Assembly: GCA_007118795.1 (NCBI GenBank)
Contig: SKQX01000270.1
Span: 1-27,556, forward strand
Direction of reading: 5' to 3'
Origin: Thermoflexales bacterium
Lineage (GTDB): Bacteria; Chloroflexota; Anaerolineae; B4-G1
DNA length: 27,556 nt
The notes beneath the pieces were generated by a model. It saw only the letters and a list, made by a program, of their open reading frames with translations, did not search any database and was not told where the DNA came from. The translations under genes and the position numbers were made by a program. Shown piece after piece: positions 7,236 through 14,379 of the stretch. How positions within the stretch are numbered: the first letter of the stretch is position 1; every line of letters starts with the position of its first letter.

Positions 7236-8873
7236 TCAGTCGATGTAGCCCAGCGCCCGTAATCGCTCCGCGATCTCCTCGTTGTCCAGGTCTACCTTAC
7301 GTTTCGCTTCCCAGTTCGTCGGCCTTCGCTCCTCCGCCTGTTTCGCGAAGTTGACTAACGCCTCGTGCAAGCGATCCGCTTTCTCGGGATACTGGTCAAG
7401 GATGTTGTGGGTCTCCCGGGGGTCGTCGACGAGGTCGAATAACTCATCCGGTTGGTCGCCCACGGTGATCAGCTTGTGTCGTCCTTCGTAAGCCGCCCGA
7501 CGCATGGAGCGACAGCGGAAGGCGTCGATGGCCGTCGGGTTCTCGTTCTCCATCAGGGTCAGCAGTGTGTCCGGCGTGTAAGCCTCAGCGAACACCATGC
7601 TCTCCTGCGGGGCAGAACCGTTGAGATCGGTCGTCAGACTGAGTCCTTCGATATCGATGGGCGCCTGATCCAGCGTCTCCTCGGGCGGAGTCACGGTCGT
7701 GGCTTCGAGTACGGAGTGGAACACGCGCCGGGTGGACACGGTCGAGGGCACGCGTCTGCCGCCCGGGTAGAGCCGGGGATAGGAGACGATCAGCGGGGAA
7801 TGGACCAGATCATCGTAAGCGACCAGGGAGTGGCCCACGAAATCGTGGTTGTTCAGACCCTCGCCGTGGTCCGAGGTGATGATGACCAGGGTATTGTCCT
7901 GCACCTCGGGTTGTCGAAGATCGTTCAGTAGACGGCGCAGCAGGCGATCCTGATAAGCGACCTCGGCATCGTATAGATCGTTCAGCGTCCGGTCGCTCAG
8001 CTCGCTGAGGGGCTCCGTCAGCGGGATCATCCACCGGTAGTGTTCCAGATTGTAGTTGCGCATGAACTCCTGCGCGACACGGTCCTCCTCGTAGTAGGGG
8101 GCGAACTGGTTGATGAACCGGGCCGGCGGGCGATAGGGCAGGTGGGTCTCCATCAAGTTGATGAAAGTGAATAGCGGTCGGCGGTTCTCGCTCTGCCGGT
8201 GGGCCCGCAGATAACCTACAGCGTCGCGGAGGGAACGTTTGGTGTTGCCCTTGAAATTAACGCTGTCCTGCCAGAGCGGCACGATCAAGGGGTGCATGAC
8301 GATCCGCAGCAGCAGGTGATGGTGGGCCAATCGGTTCTGGATGGGCCCCGTGATCCTGCGCATGAAGCGCGTGTAGCGCTCCAGCAGACGGCCCCAGACC
8401 TTGGGGCGCGACTGGAAGATGTCGGGGTAGTTGGGAAGGGCCCCGCCGTAGTTGTAGAATTCCTCGAAGCCTCGATCAAGCTGGTTGTCGACCACGCCCA
8501 GCAGCGGGTTGTTGCAGAAACCCACCGTCTGGTACCCAGCGGTCTGAAGCACCTCGGCCATAGTGACCGGGCTGTCGCCGAGGGAGTCGTGGATCTGGGT
8601 GGTCATGTGGGTGGTGGGATACTCTCCAGTGAAGAGAGAGGCGTGGGATGGTATCGTCCATTGTCCAGGGACGATGGCTCGTTCGAACAGGGTCGCCGTC
8701 TCGGCGAATTCGTCGAGTACGGGGGTGGTGTTGCGATGATATCCGTAGCACGACATCCGATCTGCTCGCAAGGTATCGAGCACCATCAGCACGACATCTG
8801 GCTTGTTCCGCTTCGCCTGCGTTCTCATTGTCTGAATGGATCTCCTAGCTTTCTTGGCTATTGTTGAGGTCAT
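7236..8873 (-). CDS. Sulfatase-like hydrolase (alkaline phosphatase superfamily) with Thr at the nucleophile position
   Basis: This 545-residue member of the sulfatase/alkaline-phosphatase fold (PF00884) has the first metal site in VVLMVLDTLRADR (Asp33 and Asp38), the nucleophile region GQWTIPSHASLFTG, and a second metal motif TSDHGEGLNNH. Where classic sulfatases have Cys/Ser-x-Pro-Ser-Arg, this has Thr73-Ile-Pro-Ser-His, so formylglycine cannot form. Thr is the nucleophile in LtaS-type phosphoglycerol transferases, so phosphoester or phosphodiester substrates are plausible; the substrate is not known. No signal peptide or membrane segment is seen. The ATG overlaps the stop of the Amt-fold gene by 4 nt (ATGA). 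Met16 (start at 8828) has AGGAG about 13 nt upstream and is an alternative start. Confidence 0.88.
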   Translation of the reverse strand: MTSTIAKKARRSIQTMRTQAKRNKPDVVLMVLDTLRADRMSCYGYHRNTTPVLDEFAETATLFERAIVPGQWTIPSHASLFTGEYPTTHMTTQIHDSLGDSPVTMAEVLQTAGYQTVGFCNNPLLGVVDNQLDRGFEEFYNYGGALPNYPDIFQSRPKVWGRLLERYTRFMRRITGPIQNRLAHHHLLLRIVMHPLIVPLWQDSVNFKGNTKRSLRDAVGYLRAHRQSENRRPLFTFINLMETHLPYRPPARFINQFAPYYEEDRVAQEFMRNYNLEHYRWMIPLTEPLSELSDRTLNDLYDAEVAYQDRLLRRLLNDLRQPEVQDNTLVIITSDHGEGLNNHDFVGHSLVAYDDLVHSPLIVSYPRLYPGGRRVPSTVSTRRVFHSVLEATTVTPPEETLDQAPIDIEGLSLTTDLNGSAPQESMVFAEAYTPDTLLTLMENENPTAIDAFRCRSMRRAAYEGRHKLITVGDQPDELFDLVDDPRETHNILDQYPEKADRLHEALVNFAKQAEERRPTNWEAKRKVDLDNEEIAERLRALGYID

Positions 8874-10294
8874 ACGTGCGTTTTACCGCCCGAAGGCAGG
8901 TCCTTTGGTTCCCCCGGTTCCGTCTCCGACTGCTTCCATCGGAGCAGGTTCATCCTCAAGTCTCCTATGATAGGCAGGCATCGGTCCCTCGCCCGTCCGA
9001 CAGGATGCTCCTGAGTCGGTAGGCTGAGCACGGAACAGATCAGCCAACTGCCCAGCCATCCGAACAGGACGATGGTGCCCAGCCCGACCAGCTGCGCTAC
9101 CATCTGACCCGGGCCGCCGGCGACGAACTCCGGGGCAGGGAGGAAGCCGGTGATGCCCTGCCCGGGCACACCGAGATATTCCTCGATCCCCATCCCGTTC
9201 CACCCCTGACCCCACCGCCCGTCGGAGAAGAGGGCCACCGCCACGAGCCCCCAAGCGCCGCCTGTGGTTCCAAGAGCTACGGTGGCGGAGCCATCGGGGA
9301 GCCGGAGCAGGCGCTCCACGACGTAGACGCCGAGCGGTAGGAGAAGCCCCGCGACGGCCCCGGTCACCAAGGCTGCCCAAGGTGGGAAGAAGGGAGCGCC
9401 GGCCGACACGGCGATGAACCCGGCAGCAGCTCCCCGCGCCGACATCAGAGCATCAGCAGAGCCCGTCGTGAACCAGCAGTAGGACTGCGAGACGAGAATG
9501 GCTCCGGCGCCGGCCAGCAGACCGTTCACTGCAATGCGGGGCACATTCAGCTCCGCACCAGCCACGTGGAAGGGAGTACTAAGCGACCATCCCAGCCAAC
9601 CTAACCCGAAAAGCAGCGACCCGAGGTTGGCCAGCAACGGGAAGTGGGCGGGGGGCATCTGGTCGGGCTGGTCATCCGCAGCAGCTGGCAGTCGTCGGCC
9701 CAGAGCGGTCAGCGCTCCCCATGCGGCCATCCCGCCCAGCAGGTATACGGTGCCGGATCCACTGTGATCCACAAGCCCGTGTCCTCGTTCCAGGGTGGAC
9801 CCCAAATTAGCCAGCCACCCGCCGCCCCAGGCCCAGCAGGCGACAAGGGGGAAGAGCAACCCACCCACCACCAGCCCGGCGACCACCGTCTGCCAGCCAC
9901 GGATCTGTCCGGCGAGGCTCAGGACTGTCAGAAGAACCGTCGACACCACCAGGGGGAGATAGGTGAAGAACAAGGCCATGATCTCCGGCGTGGCGGCATC
10001 GCCGCTGAGGAAGAACCCCTCCAGCCCGACCAAGCCCCAGCTGAGGCCTCCTTCCCCGGCGAACAGACGACTCAGGGGCTCCAGACCTGGTTCCTGGCTC
10101 ACCAAACCGGCCCCGCCCAGATGGAACGCGAATCCCGTGGCGAAATAGCCGAGGGTGGCAAGAGCGAGGGCCAACGCGCCTGCCGTAGCTGCCCGGCGTG
10201 CCCGGCTCGGCTCCATACCCCCCCAAGCCAGCAGGAAGAGCCCCGCCGGCATGAGATATCCTAACAGAGCTGGCAGCCAGCTCTCGATTGTCAT
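8870..10294 (-). CDS. Divergent Amt/Rh-fold membrane protein lacking the twin pore histidines
   Basis: This 474-residue, very hydrophobic protein has about 11 membrane segments and is recognisable as an ammonium-transporter fold: WGGGWLANLG, then VDHSGSGTVYLLGG (residues 175-188), and LPDGSATVALGTTGGAWG near residue 340. Aligned to Amt consensus (DFAGSGVVHMVGG and LHGGCGAWG), Asp160 of E. coli AmtB is kept as Asp176, but His168 is Tyr184 and His318 is Gly342. Both conducting histidines are therefore gone, so NH4+/NH3 transport is doubtful. A short basic cytoplasmic tail follows the last segment. ATG 10294 has AAGGAG upstream. No glnK lies nearby. It ends in a 4-nt overlap with the sulfatase-like gene. 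Confidence 0.85.
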   Translation of the reverse strand: MTIESWLPALLGYLMPAGLFLLAWGGMEPSRARRAATAGALALALATLGYFATGFAFHLGGAGLVSQEPGLEPLSRLFAGEGGLSWGLVGLEGFFLSGDAATPEIMALFFTYLPLVVSTVLLTVLSLAGQIRGWQTVVAGLVVGGLLFPLVACWAWGGGWLANLGSTLERGHGLVDHSGSGTVYLLGGMAAWGALTALGRRLPAAADDQPDQMPPAHFPLLANLGSLLFGLGWLGWSLSTPFHVAGAELNVPRIAVNGLLAGAGAILVSQSYCWFTTGSADALMSARGAAAGFIAVSAGAPFFPPWAALVTGAVAGLLLPLGVYVVERLLRLPDGSATVALGTTGGAWGLVAVALFSDGRWGQGWNGMGIEEYLGVPGQGITGFLPAPEFVAGGPGQMVAQLVGLGTIVLFGWLGSWLICSVLSLPTQEHPVGRARDRCLPIIGDLRMNLLRWKQSETEPGEPKDLPSGGKTHV

Positions 10295-10332
10295 AATCAG
10301 CTCCTTCAGGTAGAATGAGGTCTGTGTCGAAA

Positions 10333-10352
10333 CTGCGCAAGAAGCTGCGCAA
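10333..10352. promoter_or_regulatory. Direct repeat CTGCGCAA x2 between divergent genes
   Basis: CTGCGCAA (10333-10340) and CTGCGCAA (10345-10352) are perfect 8-bp copies separated by GAAG, giving a 12-bp period. They lie 39 bp upstream of the Amt-fold start and 90 bp from the Mut7-C start. The copies could be half-sites for a regulator of the Amt-fold/sulfatase pair; no clear -35/-10 was found beside them. Confidence 0.35.
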
Positions 10353-10409
10353 CGGCCAGGCTACGACGAGAGTTGGCTGTCAGGACCATTACTCTTCACT
10401 CTACTGATG

Positions 10410-10415
10410 GATAAT
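10410..10415 (+). promoter_or_regulatory. Possible -10 box for the Mut7-C gene
   Basis: GATAAT matches TATAAT at 5 of 6 positions and is 26 bp before the GTG start at 10442. The -35 region (around 10387) does not match TTGACA well, so this is a weak prediction. The implied 5' leader would be very short, which agrees with the absence of a ribosome site before the GTG. Confidence 0.3.
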
Positions 10416-10441
10416 GTTACCAGACTCTACTTTTTTGCCAA

Positions 10442-10912
10442 GTGAGTAGGGACGACCCCGCCCCGCAGCTGATTGCCGACTGCATGCTGGGACGGCTGGC
10501 CAGGTGGCTGCGATTGCTGGGCTACGACACCGCTTTTCTGCATGATGCTTCGGACCACGAACTGGCCCGCATCGCCCGTTCCGAAGGGCGGGTACTCCTC
10601 ACCCGTGATCGAGCCTTGGCGGTCCGCCGCGGCCTGGACACCCTGCTGATTCGCTCAGAGCAGCTAGAAGAGCAGTTGGAGCAGGTTCAGGACGCGCTGG
10701 GACCGCCGCCGGATCCCTCTCTCTCGCGCTGTTCTGTGTGCAACGTGGCGCTCGACGACCTGTCGCCGGACGAGGCTGCTGATCAAGTTCCTCCCTATAT
10801 ACGGAGGACCCACAGCGAGTTTCGCCACTGCCCGGAATGCCACCGAGTGTACTGGTCCGGCAGCCACGTCGAGGCAATGATTGAGCGGCTCAACAGCCTT
10901 GATCTGTGGTGA
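10442..10912 (+). CDS. Mut7-C RNase-domain protein with zinc ribbon
   Basis: This 156-residue protein matches the Mut7-C family (PF01927), predicted PIN-fold RNases. It shows the acidic opening IADCMLGRLARWLRLLGYDT (Asp13), LLTRDRAL (Asp56), and a C-terminal zinc ribbon C97-x2-C100 and C130-x2-C133. The family nuclease assignment is by fold; the substrate is unknown. The start is a GTG with no clear ribosome site, and the mRNA may be leaderless or nearly so. It diverges from the Amt-fold gene and is followed by the nadK promoter, so it is likely monocistronic. Confidence 0.85.
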   Translation: MSRDDPAPQLIADCMLGRLARWLRLLGYDTAFLHDASDHELARIARSEGRVLLTRDRALAVRRGLDTLLIRSEQLEEQLEQVQDALGPPPDPSLSRCSVCNVALDDLSPDEAADQVPPYIRRTHSEFRHCPECHRVYWSGSHVEAMIERLNSLDLW

Positions 10913-10951
10913 GGTCCTGCCGCCTGTGCAACTGCTGGTAGGTGGCTCACG

Positions 10952-10960
10952 TGGTATAAT
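10952..10960 (+). promoter_or_regulatory. Extended -10 promoter for the nadK-recN cluster
   Basis: TGGTATAAT at 10952-10960 is a consensus TATAAT preceded by TGn, the extended -10 arrangement. The -35 position (about 10932-10937) is poor (CTGCTG), as expected for extended -10 promoters. The start codon of nadK lies 55 bp downstream. Confidence 0.6.
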
Positions 10961-11015
10961 GTCTGTGGGCCCGGTGCCGATCGCGTCCTGGCAGAAGCAC
11001 TGAAGCTGGTACGAG

Positions 11016-11861
11016 GTGCTCTTGGAGATAACGAAAGTCGCCATTCTGTACAACGCGCGGATTCCGAAGGCGCCGTCCCTGGCCGTACGAATCGAGGACT
11101 GGATGGCAGAGCGTGTGGACCAGGTCCACCGATGTGCCATCGAGGACACGTCAGAACCGGCCTGTCTGCCCGAGGCTGATCTGCTGGTGACGTTGGGTGG
11201 AGACGGCTCGATTTTGTACGCCGCTCGCCTGGCGGCGCCGCGGGCGTTGTTGGTTCTGGGGATCAACCTGGGTCGGGTTGGATTCCTCAGCGAGGCCGCT
11301 ACGGGTGAGTGGACTGATGTGCTGTCGGCCGCGTTGGCCGGGGAACACTGGGTCGAAGAACGGATGATGATCCGGCAGGTGAGCCGCCGGGGGGAGCAGC
11401 TGATCGCGGAGGCGGAGGCGCTCAACGATGTGGTTGTCGGCCGCGCCGCCCACGGTCGGGCTGTACACCTCTGTGTGGAGGTGGACGGGGGGGAGCTGGC
11501 GACCTACGTGGCCGACGGTCTTATCGTGGCGACACCGACAGGGAGCACCGCATATGCCTTGGCGGCGGGGGGACCGATTCTCCCACCCCAATTGCGGAAC
11601 ATCCTCCTGGTGCCGGTGGCGCCGCATCTCAGCATGGAGCGTCCGATTGTGCTGGCCGAGGGGGTGAAGGTCCGGATCACGGTGGTGGGGCATCGGCCCG
11701 CGGTCCTGACGGTGGATGGACACGCCCACGCGGCCCTGGAGAACGGCGATACGGTGGCGGTAGAGGCCAGTCCTCACGTGGCTCGATTCGCTCGCGTGCG
11801 AGAGCAGACCTATTTCTACAAAACCCTGGTAAGTCGATTGGTGCCACGGAATGACAAGTGA
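11016..11861 (+). CDS. nadK: NAD kinase
   Basis: NadK phosphorylates NAD to NADP. The 281-residue protein has every diagnostic motif: TLGGDGS (GGDGS at 61-65, catalytic Asp63), GINLGRVGFLSE, ALND (135-138, in place of the common ALNE), and the nucleotide-binding TPTGSTAY (173-180) followed by AAGGPI. The N-terminal strand VAILYN is usual. The GTG at 11016 is the furthest plausible start; a TTG at 11022 would shorten it by two residues, and neither has a strong ribosome site. A strong extended -10 lies upstream. nadK and recN are frequent neighbours in bacteria, which agrees with the genes downstream. Confidence 0.95.
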   Translation: MLLEITKVAILYNARIPKAPSLAVRIEDWMAERVDQVHRCAIEDTSEPACLPEADLLVTLGGDGSILYAARLAAPRALLVLGINLGRVGFLSEAATGEWTDVLSAALAGEHWVEERMMIRQVSRRGEQLIAEAEALNDVVVGRAAHGRAVHLCVEVDGGELATYVADGLIVATPTGSTAYALAAGGPILPPQLRNILLVPVAPHLSMERPIVLAEGVKVRITVVGHRPAVLTVDGHAHAALENGDTVAVEASPHVARFARVREQTYFYKTLVSRLVPRNDK

Positions 11862-11923
11862 TGGTATGACGAGAGCCTACGATCGGCGGGGCGACGACGC
11901 CCCCGGTCTGTGAGTTGAGTGTT

Positions 11924-12490
11924 ATGGATCCTGGTGGAAATGGGCAGTCGGGAGCGGTCCTTACTTGTTACAAACATCCCAAGACAGAGACCCGTCTGCG
12001 CTGCAACAAGTGCGCGCGGCCCGTATGTGCTAAGTGTATTGTGCGCACCCCCGTCGGCTACCGGTGCCGGGAGTGTGTGAACGTCCAACAGAAAGCTTTC
12101 TATGCCGGCTTCAGACCCATCCATTATCTGATCGCGCTGGTCGTGGCGTTTCCGCTCGCGGTTGTGGCAGGCTGGCTGATCCCGCGGTTGGGATGGTACG
12201 CCATCTTCCTCGGTCCGCTGGTGGGGGTGGGGATCGCCGAGGCAGCGCGCTGGGCCACCAGGCGGAAACGGGGCCAGTATACGTGGCTGGTGGTCTGTGG
12301 CAGCATCGTGGTTGGGGCGCTGCCGAACCTGTTGACGTCGCTTCTGCTCTTGTTCGCCTTGGGGGGGAGGATGCCCGGTGGGCCTGGTTACCTGCCTGCG
12401 GGGACGATCCGGTTGATCTGGGGCCTCGTCTACGTTCTGATGGCCACAACCTCGGCGTACGCTCGTCTGCGCGGTGTGACGCGCCCGTAG
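11924..12490 (+). CDS. B-box-type zinc-finger membrane protein
   Basis: This 188-residue protein has an N-terminal zinc module (C15-x2-H18, C27-x2-C30, C35-x2-C38, C48-x2-C51) of the B-box-like pattern CxxH...CxxC...CxxC, followed by three or four membrane segments (IALVVAFPLAVVAGWLI, IFLGPLVGVGIAEAA, VVCGSIVVGALPNLLTS and IWGLVYVLMATTSAY). Such proteins occur in many bacteria; their function is not known. ATG 11924 is chosen; TTG 11915 is also in frame. It lies 62 bp after nadK and 8 bp before recN, in the same transcript. The zinc module is probably cytoplasmic, which is an inference. Confidence 0.75.
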   Translation: MDPGGNGQSGAVLTCYKHPKTETRLRCNKCARPVCAKCIVRTPVGYRCRECVNVQQKAFYAGFRPIHYLIALVVAFPLAVVAGWLIPRLGWYAIFLGPLVGVGIAEAARWATRRKRGQYTWLVVCGSIVVGALPNLLTSLLLLFALGGRMPGGPGYLPAGTIRLIWGLVYVLMATTSAYARLRGVTRP

Positions 12491-12498
12491 GTGGACCG

Positions 12499-14343
12499 AT
12501 GTTACTGGAACTACGAATTCGAGATTTTGCCATTGTCGACGAACTCGATCTTCGATTCGATCCAGGTTTCGTCGTGCTGACCGGCGAGACGGGGGCCGGT
12601 AAGTCGATCATCGTGGACGCCGTGGAGCTGGTGCTTGGTGAGTGGGCCGACCGGACGGTCGTGCGCTCAGGAGCTGATCGAGCGCTGGTGGAGGCGGTGT
12701 TCCGCCTGGGGGCCGAGCAGCGTGATAGGATAGGGACCATGCTGGGACGGGAGGGCCTGGAGGGGGACAACTCCGAGCTCCTGCTCCTGGGCAGGGAGGT
12801 GCGGCTGAACAGGCGGAACATCTGTCGGATCAATGGACGATCGGTGACGCTCTCCCTGCTGCGCGAGGTGACCGATGGTCTCGTGGATATTCATGGCCAG
12901 AGTGAGCACCTGTCGCTGCTGAGAACGCCGGATCAGCTGCGGCTGCTGGATCGGTATGGAGATCTGGAGCCGTTGCGAGAGCGGGTCGCTGAGATGGTGG
13001 ACCGAGTGGAGGAGGTGCGCCAGGAGCTGGGGGAGCTGAAGCGAGACGAGCGCGATCTGGCTCACCGCGCTGACCTGCTCGACTTTCAGATCAAGGAGAT
13101 TGGCTCGGCCGCTCTTGAACCGGGGGAGGAGTTGGCGCTGCGGGAGGAGAGACCGAGGCTGGCAAATGCCGAGCGGCTGGCCGAGTTGGCGGGGGAGGTG
13201 GTCTTCGCCATCGAGGAGGGGGATCACCGCAGGCCCGCGGCGGCCGATCTGCTGGGCACGGCAGTCCGCTCGCTAGCTCAGGCTGCTCAGATCGACCCAT
13301 CTGTCAGGCCGCTGTTGGAGAGGGCGGAGAGGGTCACCCACCAGCTGGAGGCGCTGGCCGGGCAGATCCGTGAGTATCAGGAGACTATCGAGTACAACCC
13401 GCAGCGGCTTCAGGAGGTGGAGGAGCGGCTGGCCCTGATCGTGCGGCTCGAAAGGAAGTACGGCGAGACCGTTGAGGAGGTTCTGAGCTATGCCAAAGAA
13501 GCGGAACGTGAGCTGGACGCGATGGCCCATAGCGATGAGCTCATCGACGATCTGGAGGCGGAGGAGCGACGCCTGCTGGCTGATCTGGGCTTAACGGCTC
13601 TGGAGCTTTCGGAGCGCCGGCGTGAAGCAGCGGGCTCCCTGGCGGCCGGCGTGGAGCAGGAATTGAGCACCCTCGGCCTGGAGGGTACGCGGTTTGGGAT
13701 GGTTTTCCGGTGGCACCCCGAGTCAGGAGGGGTTCCGCTTCCTGTCGGACCGTCATATCGTAGCTTTCAGGTGTCGGGGTCCGGTGTGGACGCGTCGGAG
13801 GCGGGGGCTGGGACGGAAGATCGGCGGGTGGCCTTCGATCGCTCGGGCATAGATCAGGTTCAGTTCCTCGTTTCGACCAACCCGGGGGAGCCCCTCAAGC
13901 CTATGGCCAAGGTCGCCTCCGGCGGAGAGACATCTCGACTGATGCTGGCGTTGAAGGCGGTCTTGTCTCGGGCGGACGAGACGCCCACGCTGATCTTCGA
14001 TGAGATCGATCAAGGGATTGGTGGTCGAGTAGGGGCGACGATAGGGGAGAAGCTCTGGGGATTGTCAGTGCGCGGGAGCGCGGATCTCCGACGACAGGTC
14101 TTGTGCGTCACTCATCTCCCCCAATTGGCCGGATTCGCCGACGACCACCTGCGGGTCGAGAAGCACATGTTGGAGAGGGACGGTGAACAGCGGAGCGTGA
14201 CCCGCGTTCGGTGCCTGGACGATAGCGAGCGAGTGGAGGAGTTGGCCCAGATGCTCGGGGGTACCGGTGAAGCCGTCCAGCGAAGCGCTCAGGAAATTCT
14301 CCAGCAGGTCAGAGGGCATAAGGTGTCTCAACCCCGTGATTGA
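12499..14343 (+). CDS. recN: DNA repair ATPase RecN
   Basis: RecN is an SMC-like ATPase that acts at double-strand breaks with RecA. The 614-residue protein shows Walker A GETGAGKS (29-36), a coiled-coil middle rich in Glu and Arg, ABC signature KVASGGE (S474-GGE) and Walker B LIFDEIDQG (Asp501-Glu502), then a CVTHLPQLA H-switch. It is somewhat longer than the usual 550-580 residues; a poorly conserved, Gly/Ser-rich stretch before the signature (about 415-450) accounts for part of this. ATG 12499 follows AGGTGG; an upstream extension overlaps the preceding gene and was rejected. All ATPase motifs are intact, unlike those of the next gene. Confidence 0.95.
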   Translation: MLLELRIRDFAIVDELDLRFDPGFVVLTGETGAGKSIIVDAVELVLGEWADRTVVRSGADRALVEAVFRLGAEQRDRIGTMLGREGLEGDNSELLLLGREVRLNRRNICRINGRSVTLSLLREVTDGLVDIHGQSEHLSLLRTPDQLRLLDRYGDLEPLRERVAEMVDRVEEVRQELGELKRDERDLAHRADLLDFQIKEIGSAALEPGEELALREERPRLANAERLAELAGEVVFAIEEGDHRRPAAADLLGTAVRSLAQAAQIDPSVRPLLERAERVTHQLEALAGQIREYQETIEYNPQRLQEVEERLALIVRLERKYGETVEEVLSYAKEAERELDAMAHSDELIDDLEAEERRLLADLGLTALELSERRREAAGSLAAGVEQELSTLGLEGTRFGMVFRWHPESGGVPLPVGPSYRSFQVSGSGVDASEAGAGTEDRRVAFDRSGIDQVQFLVSTNPGEPLKPMAKVASGGETSRLMLALKAVLSRADETPTLIFDEIDQGIGGRVGATIGEKLWGLSVRGSADLRRQVLCVTHLPQLAGFADDHLRVEKHMLERDGEQRSVTRVRCLDDSERVEELAQMLGGTGEAVQRSAQEILQQVRGHKVSQPRD

Positions 14344-14379
14344 TTGGTTGTTCCACTCAGCGCCCTTCCCATCCCCGTT

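Noticed and set aside
9644..10264. 206-residue plus-strand frame opposite the Amt-fold gene
   Set aside because: It is antisense to a clear membrane protein, Gln/Ser/Pro-rich, and has no recognisable domain.
10431..10436. T-run (TTTTTT) that might mark an intrinsic terminator
   Set aside because: No stable hairpin directly precedes it, and it lies between divergent genes where a plus-strand terminator has no gene to end.
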